From Symbiodinium natans (Eukaryota > Sar > Dinophyceae > Suessiales > Symbiodiniaceae): DNA of 64,000 nucleotides. Location of the stretch: NCBI GenBank assembly GCA_905221605.1, contig CAJNDS010002134.1:403842-467841 (forward strand), written 5' to 3'. Below are positions 40,917 through 51,116 of the stretch, piece after piece. How positions within the stretch are numbered: position 1 is the first letter of the stretch; each line of letters begins with the position of its first letter. The position numbers were made by a program, and so were the translations under genes. The notes beneath the pieces were generated by a model. It saw only the letters and a program-made list of their open reading frames with translations, was not told the origin of the DNA and did no database searches.

Positions 40917-40973
40917 CTTACAGCGGATGAGGTCGAGTAGGGGGCCAATTGATACAGAATGGGCGGTTTGGGT
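40917..40973 (-). CDS. Exon, unknown protein
   Basis: SIGPLLDLIRCK and a consensus donor AAG|GTATGG; upstream edge uncertain. Confidence 0.4.
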
Positions 40974-41329
40974 AGTGACTCAGTGCTCGTCATCATGATA
41001 CAGCGTACTTACAACAGAGATTTAAAAAGAACAAAGATAGTAATTGTCTTAAAAGAGGCTCCTGTATTGCATTGGAAAGGGATGACGAGGAGGGGCTACT
41101 ATACTTGCCTATACTGACCTTGGAACCCGAGCAAAATTTCAAACTTTTGTTTCTGAGAAATTATGGTACCCAAAAAAATTAAAAAATGAATTATTCCCAA
41201 GTATCCCTAAGCTGCTACTAGAGTCCTGCTGCTGGCCATGACGTGGAGGCCTATTTCAGGGTTCCTTGGGATGCCAACCGGTATTTCGAAGTTCAGGCCG
41301 TTTAGGGTTTAGGGTTTAGGGTTTAAACC

Positions 41330-41425
41330 TTCGCATGCATCGCTTTTTTCAACGCCATGCAAGGTTCTGCCGGTGCCAGCAGGTGCCTCCGCAAGATTTC
41401 GTGGCACGGTGTGGGCATCCTTTGA
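41330..41425 (-). CDS. Exon, unknown protein
   Basis: SKDAHTVPRNLAEAPAGTGR then TLHGVEKSDACEG; GC donor options inside. Confidence 0.4.
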
Positions 41426-41439
41426 ACCATGAGTTCTTC

Positions 41440-41482
41440 AGGGTTTAGGGCTTAGGGTTTCGGGTCCCTAAACCCTAAACCC
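41440..41482. repeat. Head-to-head telomeric junction
   Basis: GGGTTTAGGGCTTAGGGTTTCGGGT|CCCTAAACCCTAAACCC. Confidence 0.8.
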
Positions 41483-42034
41483 TTTTTTCCGAAGCTTTTA
41501 GTGCATGCGGGGCCCGTTCAGAGCCCAAACCTTGAGAGAAGTCGTGCAGAATGGCAAATTTTATTTGCAGCCGACAGATCTTGCGACTATGCCACGCTTA
41601 ACTTGTTGAAAAGCAGATGTGCCGAGATCTTACAATTGGGATCATGTGCCTGATGCTATTCTAAACACTATGCAGGATAATTGTTGGAGGGTGTGGGCTT
41701 TGGGTTTGGGATTTAGGGCAACCGAAACTTTGTAAACCTTGTTCAAACACAAACCTTGCTTAAACCCTATACAACATGCTCTCTGACACCGTGAAGAACT
41801 GAGCTGGATCCGTGAAGGATGTGATCTGCCAGCGTCGCGCAAAGAGTCTTGCCAACGGGTGGGCAACACTGCATCACTACATTATCTCCTCAACATTAAG
41901 TCGCCCCTACCCCCTAATGCCAAATACAACATATAGTATTACAACAGACTATCTGGCAAAGTTTAATGACCGGGCATGATTGTGCTTTAGGGTTGAGGGT
42001 TTAGGGTTTAGGGTGTGGGTAATGCCATGTGGGC

Positions 42035-42191
42035 CAACCCACTGTCGCTCCCATATCATATAAGGATGGCGAGCGCCACTGTATGCCTCAGTCATGTCTC
42101 TGCTGCGCAGAGTCCCCTGATTCTTTGTAGGGGGCGTGCGCTGCTCTCTTCTGCGTCCTGTGAGACACCGCCACAAGCTGCCGAGGGGCGC
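42035..42191 (-). CDS. Exon, unknown protein
   Basis: Acceptor gtcctgaacag|G, 52 codons including RSRDMTEAYSGARHPYMIWE, GC donor (GTTG|GCCCAC). Confidence 0.55.
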
Positions 42192-42306
42192 CTGTTCAGG
42201 ACACTCAAGGGAGGTCTTTTGCTTCTAGCCGGGTGCTGAAGCATTCATGGAGTGATAGTCCTAGGAGAATACTTCGGGTTTGGTTCTTGTAAAACATCTA
42301 CGAGGG

Positions 42307-42402
42307 GCCCCGGGACCCCGAATACGGGACCCTTAATATAGACCCCGAATAGTAGGATTCCTTTGTAACAAGGACCCCATCAAGGTAGCCCTAATTTCGG
42401 AA
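42307..42402. repeat. MITE family I copy, flush with telomeric repeats
   Basis: ggtagccctaatttcggaaac runs straight into the CCCTAAA tract 42403-42472. Confidence 0.65.
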
Positions 42403-42481
42403 ACCCTAAACCCTAAACCCTAAACCCTAAACCCTAAACCCTAAACCCTAAACCCTAAACCCTAAACCCTAACAGGAACCC

Positions 42482-42586
42482 CGGAATGACCAGCACCCGT
42501 GGGTCAACGCTAAGGGCGTCTGCCTCGATCATCTCATCGCGGCGAGCTCCAGCCGCTACTCGCCTGGCCTTGGGGCCAGACCAGAG
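42482..42586 (-). CDS. Exon, unknown protein
   Basis: 35 codons, SGPKARRVAAGARRDEMIEA then DALSVDPRVLVIP. The plus strand also reads well (WVNAKGVCLDHLIAASS). Confidence 0.4.
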
Positions 42587-42857
42587 GCTGCCAGGTTTAG
42601 GGTTTAGGGTTTAGGGTTTAGGGTTTAGGGTTTAGGGTTTAGGGTTTAGGGTTCAGGGTTTAGGGTTTAGGGTTTAGGGTTTAGGGTTTAAGAGTTGTAG
42701 GGTTCTAGGGTGGGTTTACGTCTTTAGGGCTTGCCTTTCGTAGAACCCAAGACCTCTTCACGGGACTCTTGGGCAACCTATAAACAGTAGTCTTCGGGTC
42801 CTAGACCTCAGAGGCATCCGTTCAGGGTTTAGGGTTCAGGGTTTAGGGTTTAGGGTT

Positions 42858-42975
42858 ATGCCACAAGAAACCCCCCAGCTCAGAAGGGGCGAGGCCAGTC
42901 TCAATACCATTCTGCGCTCGGAACCCTAGCAAATACCATCGAAGTTCGCTCTTCCCTTCGTCTCTCAGCGGTCCC
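42858..42975 (-). CDS. Exon, unknown protein
   Basis: Acceptor tcccagaacag|G, 39 codons GPLRDEGKSELRWYLLGFRA onwards, ending in telomeric repeats. Confidence 0.5.
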
Positions 42976-43050
42976 CTGTTCTGGGAATTCTCTTATTGGG
43001 GAACGTCCCCTTGGGATGCCAAGAAGTCGCGCCCTTCGAACTGTTTGTTT

Positions 43051-43095
43051 GCCACCTGCCTAGCAGCCTCGCACCCACACTGCAGGGATGCAATA
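43051..43095 (+). repeat. Repeat K copy
   Basis: gccacctgcctagcagcctcgcacccacactgcagggatgc, preceded by tgtttgttt. Confidence 0.75.
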
Positions 43096-43570
43096 CAAAC
43101 TGGCTTAGGGTTTCGGCTTAGGGTTGAGGGGGGGAGCTACCATACCTGAGACATGCATCCGCCGAGGCCATGGTACCTAGTCTACGTGTGAAATGCTGCT
43201 GGAGGTGCCCGAATGTACCCGAACCTTTGATGGATACAAGTGTTGATGACCTCAGTCTTCCCCCTAAACCCTTTTTGCACCCGGGCAACCCTAAACCCTA
43301 CAACCTACTAATAAAATCCTACACCCTAAACCCTAATCCACATAGAGGAAGCCAAGAAGTGCTTTTAGCAATCATTCCATGGTGCCCAATCCTACAAGTC
43401 TCACCTTTGCACATTCTCAGCCATGTGTGTGTGTGTGTGCAGATATTTCTGTTCCTGCAGACATTTCCTCTAAGATATGAACCATCTGGAGTTGCGCCTA
43501 AACTCTTCCCTAACCCTGAACACTCTACCCCTATCATTAAACACTTAACCGGAAGCCATGTGGGGGTTCA

Positions 43571-43684
43571 TCAATGTCGTGATAAGCACCGGGCTGTAGC
43601 CAGAGATTCGCTTGTCGCCATAGCCGCCGTAGGTGTTCTCGGTTGTCCCAAGGCCAAAGCCCCCTCTTCGATCTGGGCCAGAGT
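43571..43684 (-). CDS. Possible last exon
   Basis: TLAQIEEGALALGQPRTPTA then AMATSESLATARCLSRH and TGA. The plus frame 43170-43736 overlaps and includes telomere-derived codons, so it is less likely. Confidence 0.4.
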   Translation of the reverse strand, partial: TLAQIEEGALALGQPRTPTAAMATSESLATARCLSRH

Positions 43685-44110
43685 TTGCAAGAGAAATTCG
43701 AGGGTTTATGATGGGTTGAGAATGGGCTTCGTTTAGGAATTATAGGGTTTAGAATAGGCCATAGTCGGGGTTATAGGGTTCGTAGGGTTTAAACATCGCG
43801 TCAAGTAGCTGACACAGAACCTGCCTGTCAAAGGACACTGTTCAAGGATGATCCAAAACAGCCCCAATCACGATAGTGCTCCACTAGAAACTCAATTTAC
43901 TTAGCTCACGTTCTCTGCTTGATGGACTATCGCGGTCGGCTGCCATACTACAATGTGCTTGGTGAAGTGCACAAACATGTACATACATTTTTTGAACATA
44001 ATCTAACATGCATACATGATTTGGGATTTGTTTGATGTTCCCTCCCTCTCCTACTAAATCCTAAACCCTAAACCCTAAACCCGAAAGATCAATATATTGT
44101 GGATGTTCAC

Positions 44111-44186
44111 CCACAATCTTCCCTGACTGCTGGAGTCTCGCTCACTGCAGAGAAACCCAGCAACACCGCAAAAAGAAGTCCCAAAC
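44111..44186 (-). CDS. Exon, hydrophobic then acidic
   Basis: Acceptor atccagcaag|GT, LGLLFAVLLGFSAVSETPAV then REDC, donor GG|GTGAAC. A membrane or secretory segment. Confidence 0.5.
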
Positions 44187-44270
44187 CTTGCTGGATGAGG
44201 GTTTAGGGTTTAGGGTTTAGGGTTTAGGGTTTAGGGGACACCCCAAAATATCTCCCTTCGGACTTCGGAC

Positions 44271-44361
44271 CTCATGGCACAACTTCCGGTTGGCCAAGGT
44301 GCTGTTGACAAAAGTCAGCAGTTGCGTGAGCTTCGGAGGATAGCTGGTAAATGGGGAGAAC
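44271..44361 (-). CDS. Exon, unknown protein
   Basis: Acceptor cagcagccag|G, 30 codons FSPFTSYPPKLTQLLTFVNS then TLANRKLCHE, GT donor (GAG|GTCCGA). Precedes 44111-44186. Confidence 0.5.
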
Positions 44362-44517
44362 CTGGCTGCTGAAATTTCGAAAGGACTTGGGGCGACACGC
44401 CGAGGCCTTAGGGTTGGAAGTTTAGGGCTTCTAGGGCTCAACCTGGCCGTTTAGGGTTTAGGGTTTAGGGTTTAGGGTTTCGGGTTTAGGATTTAGGGTG
44501 GCCCTCTGGTTGCTTAC

Positions 44518-44566
44518 ATGTGGCATCTTGCAAGGAGGGGAAGGTATGAAGCGCCTCTCCGGACAT
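44518..44566 (-). CDS. Start exon candidate
   Basis: ATG (cagaaATGTC), MSGEALHTFPSLQDAT, consensus donor ACAT|GTAAGC. Confidence 0.5.
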
Positions 44567-44717
44567 TTCTGAATGGCTGTTGGCTGTTGGACTCCGACGC
44601 TCACGCTCACAACAAGCAAGAGCGCAAGGTCGGGACGTAATATATAGAGGGCTGCAAAATCAGATTAGGGTGTTGGTGGTATGTGGACCGGCTTGTACAT
44701 TCAATGAATAGGGTTGT

Positions 44718-44742
44718 TTTTTTTTTTTGGGGGGGGGGGGGG
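44718..44742. repeat. Compound T11G13-type homopolymer
   Basis: A pure T run joins a pure G run. Same arrangement (or its complement C-A) at 31711-31734, 38001-38027, 46700-46728 and 53322-53347. Confidence 0.9.
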
Positions 44743-44911
44743 TACTATAGTGGCTTTCATATAAGGACTACGAGGGGGAATCTTTCCCGGCCCTCTTCGG
44801 ACCCTGTCCAAGCTCTAATCCTGGGCCCGGCTTGAACCAGCTGATGTTTGGGACCCGACGTCGGCTGACGCATCTTTGGGCGCGTGAACCAAGACGAGCC
44901 GGTTCACCCTT

Positions 44912-45556
44912 GTGCCCGAACCCCAGCTGGACCGCACCCGGGTCACCTCTAAGAGCCTGCTAGCAGCCGTTTGTTTTTTCTCTGTAAGTCAGGTTCCTTC
45001 CCTGTCAGGGATCTTCTGTCAGTATGCTTTTGGTTTCAGCAAGGCAAGTGAAGCAAAAGATCGACTTCGGAGGACTTGCCTCGGACTCGAGGGGACTATG
45101 TCGCGACTGGGAGGGTGGGCACGGTCGTGTTTGCTAGATCCAGGGTGGGTGGCTGCTTCTAAAGATCAGCCAAGTCTCGCTGCCGGTTGTCCGCGCCCTT
45201 GCGAGGAAGTGAAAATTTCAAACATGAAGCAAGGGTTCTGCCACTGTCGCAAAAAGAGCGCAAGGAGAACCACGAAAGTAGTGGTGAAGCCCGAAGCTGG
45301 CTACATCAATCTTGTTCAGGAGCAAGTGGACAACGCATGCTTGCATTCGCGGCATGTGCTGGCTGATCCATGTCTATCAAGCACAGAAGCGACTAGGATT
45401 CAGGTAGGTTTTAACAGCGACACTCTATCTATGCCAGCTCGTGACAGCACCAAAGTGCCCGCTCCCCTACGCCAACCTCAATCTTACCCCTACCCCTCGA
45501 CCCCCCTTTCCACCCCAAAACCCTACCCCGCTACCCTCGACCCCCCTGCGCACTAG
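44912..45556 (+). CDS. Longest open frame, plus strand, doubtful
   Basis: 214 codons from GTG, no ATG. It contains plausible plus-strand splice sites (TCT|GTAAGT at 44982, ggtttcag| at 45040, CAG|GTAGGT at 45402). The Pro-rich end is low complexity. The minus strand of the same stretch holds a good GC-donor exon at 45080-45106. I cannot decide the strand. Confidence 0.3.
   Translation: MPEPQLDRTRVTSKSLLAAVCFFSVSQVPSLSGIFCQYAFGFSKASEAKDRLRRTCLGLEGTMSRLGGWARSCLLDPGWVAASKDQPSLAAGCPRPCEEVKISNMKQGFCHCRKKSARRTTKVVVKPEAGYINLVQEQVDNACLHSRHVLADPCLSSTEATRIQVGFNSDTLSMPARDSTKVPAPLRQPQSYPYPSTPLSTPKPYPATLDPPAH
45080..45106 (-). CDS. Micro-exon (27 nt)
   Basis: Acceptor ccaccctcccag|, SRHSPLESE, donor GAG|GCAAGT (a GTAAGT-like site with C). 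Confidence 0.4.
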
Positions 45557-45693
45557 CAAGGCCAAGGGTCGGCTGCGGCCTTAGGAGGATTCGTGTGCGT
45601 GGGAAATGGGTGGGAATTTGGGTGGGGGGAGAGCACACCCAGGGCTGCTCGGTGGATGTGACCCTACAGCCCTAAACCTAAGCAAACCCTAAG

Positions 45694-45740
45694 CTCTTTT
45701 TGAACGGACGATCTCGCCAGCTGCAACATTCTAGAAGGAC
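45694..45740 (-). CDS. Exon, unknown protein
   Basis: Acceptor ggtgttag|GT, PSRMLQLARSSVQKE; downstream edge unclear. Confidence 0.4.
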
Positions 45741-46002
45741 CTAACACCACCTGAGGCCCCCAATTACGTTTGAGCGAAAATACATTCAAATACATACACA
45801 CAAGCATTAAAAAACACACACACATATACATATATGCCCATATTTTCTTTTGAAAATATTTATTTATGCACACACACACACATATATATATATATGTACA
45901 TATATACTATTACATATGTATGCATAAGCCTGAAATCGCTGAAATCCGAAATCAACCGCTGAAATCCTCGACCAGTACCTGCCAGGATGCTGGCGTTCTC
46001 AC

Positions 46003-46032
46003 CTCCGAAACAGTCAGGCACCTCGCACAGAG
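46003..46032 (-). CDS. Micro-exon with CxxC
   Basis: Acceptor agcgggcag|, LCARCLTVSE, donor GAG|GTGAGA. It could extend to 45945 if the donor is not used. Confidence 0.45.
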
Positions 46033-46161
46033 CTGCCCGCTCACCTTCAGACCAGGGGTGTCTGTGAGGTTTAGGGTTTAGGGTTAGGGGTTTAGGGGTT
46101 TAGGGTTTAGGGTTTAGGGCCAGGGGTGCCTGGAGGTTTAGGGTTCGGGGGTTTAGGAGGT

Positions 46162-46236
46162 TCAGAGAAGCCGACCCAGACCTCCACCAAACAGCCCGGT
46201 TTGGGGCGTCTTCTTGACAGGGAAGAGGCCCAACAC
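46162..46236 (-). CDS. Possible last exon
   Basis: VLGLFPVKKTPQTGLFGGGL GRLL and TGA. Confidence 0.35.
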   Translation of the reverse strand: MLGLFPVKKTPQTGLFGGGLGRLL

Positions 46237-46351
46237 AGGGTTTAGGGCTTCTGGTGTGGGGTCTAGGGTTCCGGGTTCCCCGTTTAGGGTTTAGGGTTTA
46301 GGGTTTAGGGTTTAGGGTTTAGGGTTCAGGGTTCCTCAAGCTCCCTCAAGC

Positions 46352-46404
46352 AGCCGAAACGCCAGCAATCCCCAAGTCTAACCCCGCGCGAAACGGCACC
46401 ATCC
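46352..46404 (-). CDS. Exon, unknown protein
   Basis: Acceptor atcccttcag|GG, MVPFRAGLDLGIAGVSA, GC donor (GCT|GCTTGA). Confidence 0.5.
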
Positions 46405-46577
46405 CTGAAGGGATTGTTAACCCCAGAAGCCTTAGAAGTTGGGATGGTTTTCTCGGGATTGTAGTACCCCCTCGTTTCATCTCTATTAAGGACTGTTCGT
46501 ATAAGGGGGGACTTTCCAATCTAGAAGCCCCAAAAACCCTTTTAGCCCTAAGAACCTTGCTAGCCCAAGATGCTTAC

Positions 46578-46645
46578 CAGGGCCGACAGCCCAAGATATC
46601 CTCGCGACTGTGCCTGAAAGCCTCAGGCACCGCGGATGCCACAGC
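46578..46645 (-). CDS. Exon, unknown protein
   Basis: AVASAVPEAFRHSREDILGC RP and consensus donor TG|GTAAGC. Confidence 0.5.
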
Positions 46646-46803
46646 AATTTATGTTTACTTCATTCTTGTCATGTTCATGATTATATATATATATACATAT
46701 TTTTATTTTTTTTTTTTGAGGGGGGGGGTCGGGATGTTAGGGTTGAGGGCTTAGGAGGTCGGGGGGCTGCACGGTGCAATGCATTGCTGGAAAAAGGGTT
46801 TAG

Positions 46804-46864
46804 GGTTTGTTCAGGCTTTGGGGAATCTGCTTCCTCTTGGGCAGGCTTCATGTCTCCACACATC
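46804..46864 (-). CDS. Exon, acidic
   Basis: Acceptor gaatcttcaag|G, MCGDMKPAQEEADSPKPEQT, then telomeric-type repeat. Confidence 0.45.
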
Positions 46865-47149
46865 CTTGAAGATTCAGGAATCGAGGGCCGTGGGCCTAGG
46901 CTTCGGCGGGGGACAAAGGCACTACCCCAGCCCTCCAAACAACAGTTCCCTTCCTGAGTCCCTAAACCTCACTCAGTCCTACAACCCCAAACCCTATGAA
47001 GCCAAAACACTCCTCTGAGCCCTTTCAACCCCTCGTAAAACCTGTACGCTCCGGAAACATCTGTAAGCAGAGTATGAATGGCCCCGTATACCCTCTGTTG
47101 ACCCTAAGCCCTAAACCCTAAATCCTAAACCCTAAAACCCTAAACCCTG

Positions 47150-47219
47150 TCTCGGTGCTGAAGATCAGGGCGTCTGCCACGTAGCCGACGCCTTGGCGCC
47201 GCAAGGAACGGGAGCGTCG
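47150..47219 (-). CDS. Exon, unknown protein
   Basis: RRSRSLRRQGVGYVADALIF STETG; boundaries unresolved, downstream side is telomeric. Confidence 0.35.
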
Positions 47220-47455
47220 ATAAAGTTGAGGGTGTCGACTCGAGCGCTTCCGCACGGCAGAGATTTCGGGGCTCTGGGAAGGTATTCAGAGTCTATTAGG
47301 GTTGATTCAGGGATTCTTTCCCGAGTTTTGGGTCGAAAAAACTTTTTTAGGGCGGCTTTCCCTCAAGCCCTCAAGCACTAAACCCTTTTACAACCAGGTC
47401 TACACTAAACCCTAAACCCTGAACGGGGTTTCCGATTGAGGGCTTTGTCGCTCAC

Positions 47456-47513
47456 CTTCGAGTGCGCGGCAGGCAAGGCTTCTGAGTCCACGCCGGCAAG
47501 ACAAGACGATTTC
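47456..47513 (-). CDS. Exon, unknown protein
   Basis: EIVLSCRRGLRSLACRALE and consensus donor GAAG|GTGAGC. Confidence 0.45.
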
Positions 47514-47724
47514 AGGGTTTACAAGGGGGTTTAGGGTTTAGGGTTGAGGGCTATAGAAATGTCAAGGTTCACTAGGTTGCCCAGGAACCTACTGGTAGGA
47601 TTGAAAAGGGTGCCTCTTTTGCTTAGAGGGCTTTGAGTAGAGGAACCTAAACCTCCCCAAAGAAGGAAGAGTAGTACTGGGCATCCTCGTCTAGGTGGCA
47701 GCTACAGGATGTAACCAAGAAATA

Positions 47725-47843
47725 CTTGTTAGTCCAGTAACCATATTATTCTAAGCATAAGGGTACCCTTGTTTGGACTAGATGCTTTAAAAGCAGGGAA
47801 CCTTGAACCCAAACAAGGGAAAGGGCACCACTGGCCGACCGAG
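47725..47843 (+). repeat. MITE family F copy
   Basis: cttgttagtccagtaaccatatt...gggcaccactggccgaccgag. Confidence 0.6.
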
Positions 47844-47901
47844 AATTATACTGATAGAGTTCAAGGGGAAACGGATGACCGCCAAGGCCAATTTCGATGG
47901 C
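47844..47901 (-). CDS. Exon, unknown protein
   Basis: AIEIGLGGHPFPLELYQYNS; it ends at the MITE F boundary. Confidence 0.4.
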
Positions 47902-48029
47902 AGGTTTTGCTTTTTGGGTTTAGGGTTTGGGGCTTGCGGGTCGACATAATTTCGGAGTGATCCGCTTGGCCCTCTTGTGGGATGCTTGGCTTCTCATTCT
48001 GACTACCGGGGTTTAGGGCTTGGGGAGGC

Positions 48030-48152
48030 CTTGTTAACCCAGCAACCGCAGTGTAGTCAGGTACCCTACACCCTAAACCCCTTAAGGCTGGTTATGCAAG
48101 CAAGGGAACGCAGAATCCAAAAAGGGCAAACGGGCACCACTGGGCTACCAAG
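48030..48152 (+). repeat. MITE family F copy with internal telomeric repeats
   Basis: ccttgttaacccag...ctgggctaccaag. CCCTACACCCTAAACCCC sits at 48063-48082, the same relative place as in the 883-1053 copy but in the other orientation. Confidence 0.65.
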
Positions 48153-48254
48153 CGAATTTCCGCAAGGAAGGAAGAGGGGCCCTGAGATGGTTTCACACCT
48201 TTCCTGACAGCCCTTTTGAAGCATCATAAACCCCCATGGGTTTAGGCTTTTTTT

Positions 48255-48300
48255 GCCACCTTCCTAGCAGCCTCGCTACCACACTGCAGGGATGCAAAGC
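48255..48300 (+). repeat. Repeat K copy
   Basis: gccaccttcctagcagcctcgctaccacactgcagggatgc, preceded by a T run. Confidence 0.75.
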
Positions 48301-48332
48301 GTCCGACTCAAGTCTCTGTAGCTCTGAAAAGT

Positions 48333-48446
48333 AACCCAAAGGGTCCTAGGTACCTACATGGGAAACACTTACCCAAACCATAATAGTAATTCCGATTATA
48401 GAAACCCCTACTTGGTACTATGTGGGTACTTAGGATCCTTTGGGTA
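48333..48446. repeat. MITE family E copy (ACCCAAAGGGTCCTA)
   Basis: Inverted ends aacccaaagggtcctaggtacctac and gtgggtacttaggatcctttgggt. A relative is at 63544-63642; palindromic gacccaaagggtc also at 22233 and 22281. Confidence 0.75.
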
Positions 48447-48501
48447 AGGGGAAAGGGATGCAAAAAGATCGCGATGCCATCTTCTCTGTAACTGCCCTTA
48501 C

Positions 48502-48569
48502 TGTGAGCCGTGGAGGCATGACGACGACACCCCAGCGATACCAGTAAGCGCCACTCATTTCTACCATGC
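48502..48569 (-). CDS. Exon, unknown protein
   Basis: Acceptor tcctctgaag|GC, MVEMSGAYWYRWGVVVMPPR LT, consensus donor ACA|GTAAGG. Confidence 0.55.
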
Positions 48570-48819
48570 CTTCAGAGGACCTCGCCCTTCTGGGTTTAGG
48601 GCTTTAGAACCCTAGACCCTAGACCCTAAACCCTAAACCCGAAACTCTAAACCCTAAACCCTAAACCTTTGCTTTGAAATGAGATCCTCTTCAAGTCCTG
48701 TAAAGAGGTTTCCGGCTGTCCGGACATTCGAAAGGTGTAAGTGTGGGCGTGCAAGTGTTGGAGGAGGAAGGTTACATCCAGCACTCCCCCAGAGAGCCCC
48801 AACACCCCCCTAACTAAGG

Positions 48820-48960
48820 AATACGCCGAACTGTACAGGGATCCTCAGTATGATTTTAAGGGTATGTTCCTTACTTCAGGGGTATGATATACCTTAAACT
48901 ATATAGGGATCCTTAGTATGATGTTGAGGTTGTTTTCCTTAAGTAGGGGTATTGGACTTT
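48820..48960 (+). repeat. Direct tandem repeat of about 75 bp
   Basis: 'aactgtacagggatcctcagtatgattttaagggtatgttccttacttcaggggtat' is followed by a diverged second copy ('aactatatagggatccttagtatgatgttgaggttgttttccttaagtaggggtat'). Confidence 0.75.
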
Positions 48961-49237
48961 TTGGGTAAGGGCACAGCTTGGTACCCCGAACGATGATGAG
49001 GGACATCACGCAACAGGTGCCCCAAGTAAGCCAATCTCAAAACTATACTTCCCTTAGAGCCTTCATGAGAACAGCATCTTCAATATTCCCTTGGGTTTAT
49101 CCAAATAAAATCGAAAATATAATCAATAACAGCTATATACTGAAGATGCAATTGGGCTCTTAAAATCCTGAAGGGGAGGGTTATAGAAAACGTAGGGGCC
49201 CTTACTGGGTCACCCCCTCTCTCTCTCAAACATTCCT

Positions 49238-49500
49238 GCCCTAAAACCCTAAAACCCTAAAACCCTAAAACCCTAAAACCCTAAAACCCTAAAACCCTAA
49301 AACCCTAAAACCCTAAAACCCTAAAACCCTAAAACCCTAAAAACCCGAAAACCCTAAACCCTAAAGCCCTAAAACCCTAAAACCCTAAAAACCCGAAAAC
49401 CCTAAACCCTAAAGCCCTAAAACCCTAAAACCCCAAACCCAAATAAGACCCTAAACCCTAAACCCTAAACCCTAAACCCTAAACCCTAAACCCCAGAGCC
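49238..49500 (-). repeat. CCCTAAAA variant array with higher-order block
   Basis: About 12 CCCTAAAA units, then two copies of an 'aaaaacccgaaaaccctaaaccctaaag..' block, then normal CCCTAAA. Confidence 0.9.
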
Positions 49501-49734
49501 TGGAAGGCCTGGTCCCCTAACAATTTTCGGCCGAGGGGCTCTCCATGAAAGACCAGGAACACACCAAACCAACAATGAAGGCTGCGAAGGCCTGGAGGGT
49601 TCTAGGAAAAAAGATATGTGAAATGGGTGTTTCCGAAAATAGGGGGGGGGGGGGGGTAGGGTAGGGTAGGGTTAGGGTTTAGGGTTCAGGGCTCAGGGTT
49701 GAGCGTTTAGGGTTTAGGTTTAGGGGTACGCTGT

Positions 49735-49900
49735 TTGGGACTCCGCGAGATATACCCTAGACGAGAACCTAAAATCCGGTGCAATCCACGGAGGTAGGGG
49801 GGTCCAGGTGTTCTTCTCAGTTCCCCTGGTCGGAGAAATGTGTTGTTAGGAGGCCAAACATGGCCCCAAACCATGCCAAAACCGATCGCCCGAGCCTTTC
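49735..49900 (-). CDS. Possible exon, basic
   Basis: FGMVWGHVWPPNNTFLRPGE then LRRTPGPPYLRGLHRI, ending at a telomeric tract. Confidence 0.35.
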
Positions 49901-50010
49901 TGCGCGCCCTTAAGAAACCCCAAGAAATCAAAAAAGATGCCTCCTTAAATAGATGAATGTTTTCATTTTCAGGGGCTTCTTAAGGAAATCGTAGGTATGA
50001 GAAGGCCTGC

Positions 50011-50082
50011 AAGCGACAACAAAATGGCTGAGGCTCTGGCGACAACACCGTCATCCTCCACGTATCTCTCGCCTTGGTGCTC
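50011..50082 (-). CDS. Exon, unknown protein
   Basis: 24 codons EHQGERYVEDDGVVARASAI LLSL, GC donor (CTT|GCAGGC). A plus-strand ATG frame (MAEALATTPSSS) overlaps and is the rival. Confidence 0.4.
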
Positions 50083-50718
50083 TGGGTTTAGGGTTTAGGG
50101 TTTAGGGTTTAGGGCTAAACACCGAACCACCCTACTTGACGGTTCATGGGTATGCAAAAGTGGCCCTAAATAAGGTTATGGCCACAGTTACCTTACCTAT
50201 TAGCTTAACTCATGAACCAAAGCAGGGGTTTAGGGTTTTCAGGCTAGAGGGTCCCACCCTACACCCTGTCTTCCAGAGGTTCTCTGACGTCTAATATATA
50301 CAAAATTCGCCCCTTGTTGGTGACTATGGCCTATACACTATACACGCTCTGGTCCGCCCTTTGTGATGCAAGGACCTAGGGCGAAACCCTAAACCCTAAA
50401 CCCTAAGCCCTAAGCCCTAAACCCTAAACCCTAAACCCTAAACCCTAATCCAGCCTACCCAAATCCCTCAGAACAAAAAAACCACAAATCTCAAACCAGA
50501 AGGGTGTGCGAAGCTTCCGGGCTCTCTTCTGCCCTAAACCCTAAACTCAACCCTAAACCCTAAACCCTAAACCCTAAACCCTCAGCCCTAAACCCTAAAC
50601 CCTGAACCCAGAGGCCCTAAACCCTTTCACCCTTGTGCAATGGGCTCAACGCCACAGTGACAAGGCAGAACATGGATATGACTCACTGAATGGAGCTACG
50701 TTCCGAAAGAAGGTTTTC

Positions 50719-50834
50719 AGGGTTTAGGGGTTTGGGGGTTTCGGGTTTAGGGCTTTAGGGTTTCGGGTTTAGGGTTTCTGGGTCCTAAACCCTAAACCCT
50801 AAACCCTAAACCCGAAACCCTAAACCCTAAACCC
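50719..50834. repeat. Head-to-head telomeric junction
   Basis: GGGTTTAGG/TTTCGGG repeats meet CCTAAACCC repeats at about 50782, with matching CGGG/CCCG variants on both sides. Confidence 0.8.
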
Positions 50835-50929
50835 ATGTAAGCGGGCATCCCCGGAGGGTGCCGCCGATTCGGTTTCAGCAGCACACGCTGAGGCAGGCGC
50901 TGCCGGGATTGTTGAAAGTCCACATGGAC
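50834..50929 (-). CDS. Exon, basic
   Basis: Acceptor ttccttcttcag|G with pyrimidine tract, 32 codons VHVDFQQSRQRLPQRVLLKP then NRRHPPGMPAYM, entering telomeric repeats (ATGG|GTTTAGG donor). Confidence 0.55.
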
Positions 50930-50940
50930 CTGAAGAAGGT

Positions 50941-51052
50941 TTAGGGTTTAGGGTTTAGGGTTTAGGGTTTGGGGTTTGGGGTTTGGGGTTTGGGGTTTGG
51001 GGTTTGGGGTTTGGGGTTTGGGGTTTGGGGTTTGGGGTTTGGGGTTCGGGGT
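50941..51052 (+). repeat. TTTGGGG variant array
   Basis: Four TTTAGGG units then about 13 TTTGGGG units. Confidence 0.9.
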
Positions 51053-51116
51053 CAGACGAGCTGGCCGGACTCCTGAAACCTTAAACCGTAAACCCAGCCC
51101 AAAAGGACAAGTTAGG

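Noticed and set aside
43170-43736. 188-codon plus frame with a good ATG context
   Set aside because: It runs through telomeric repeats and a GT microsatellite, and a cleaner minus reading exists at 43571-43684.
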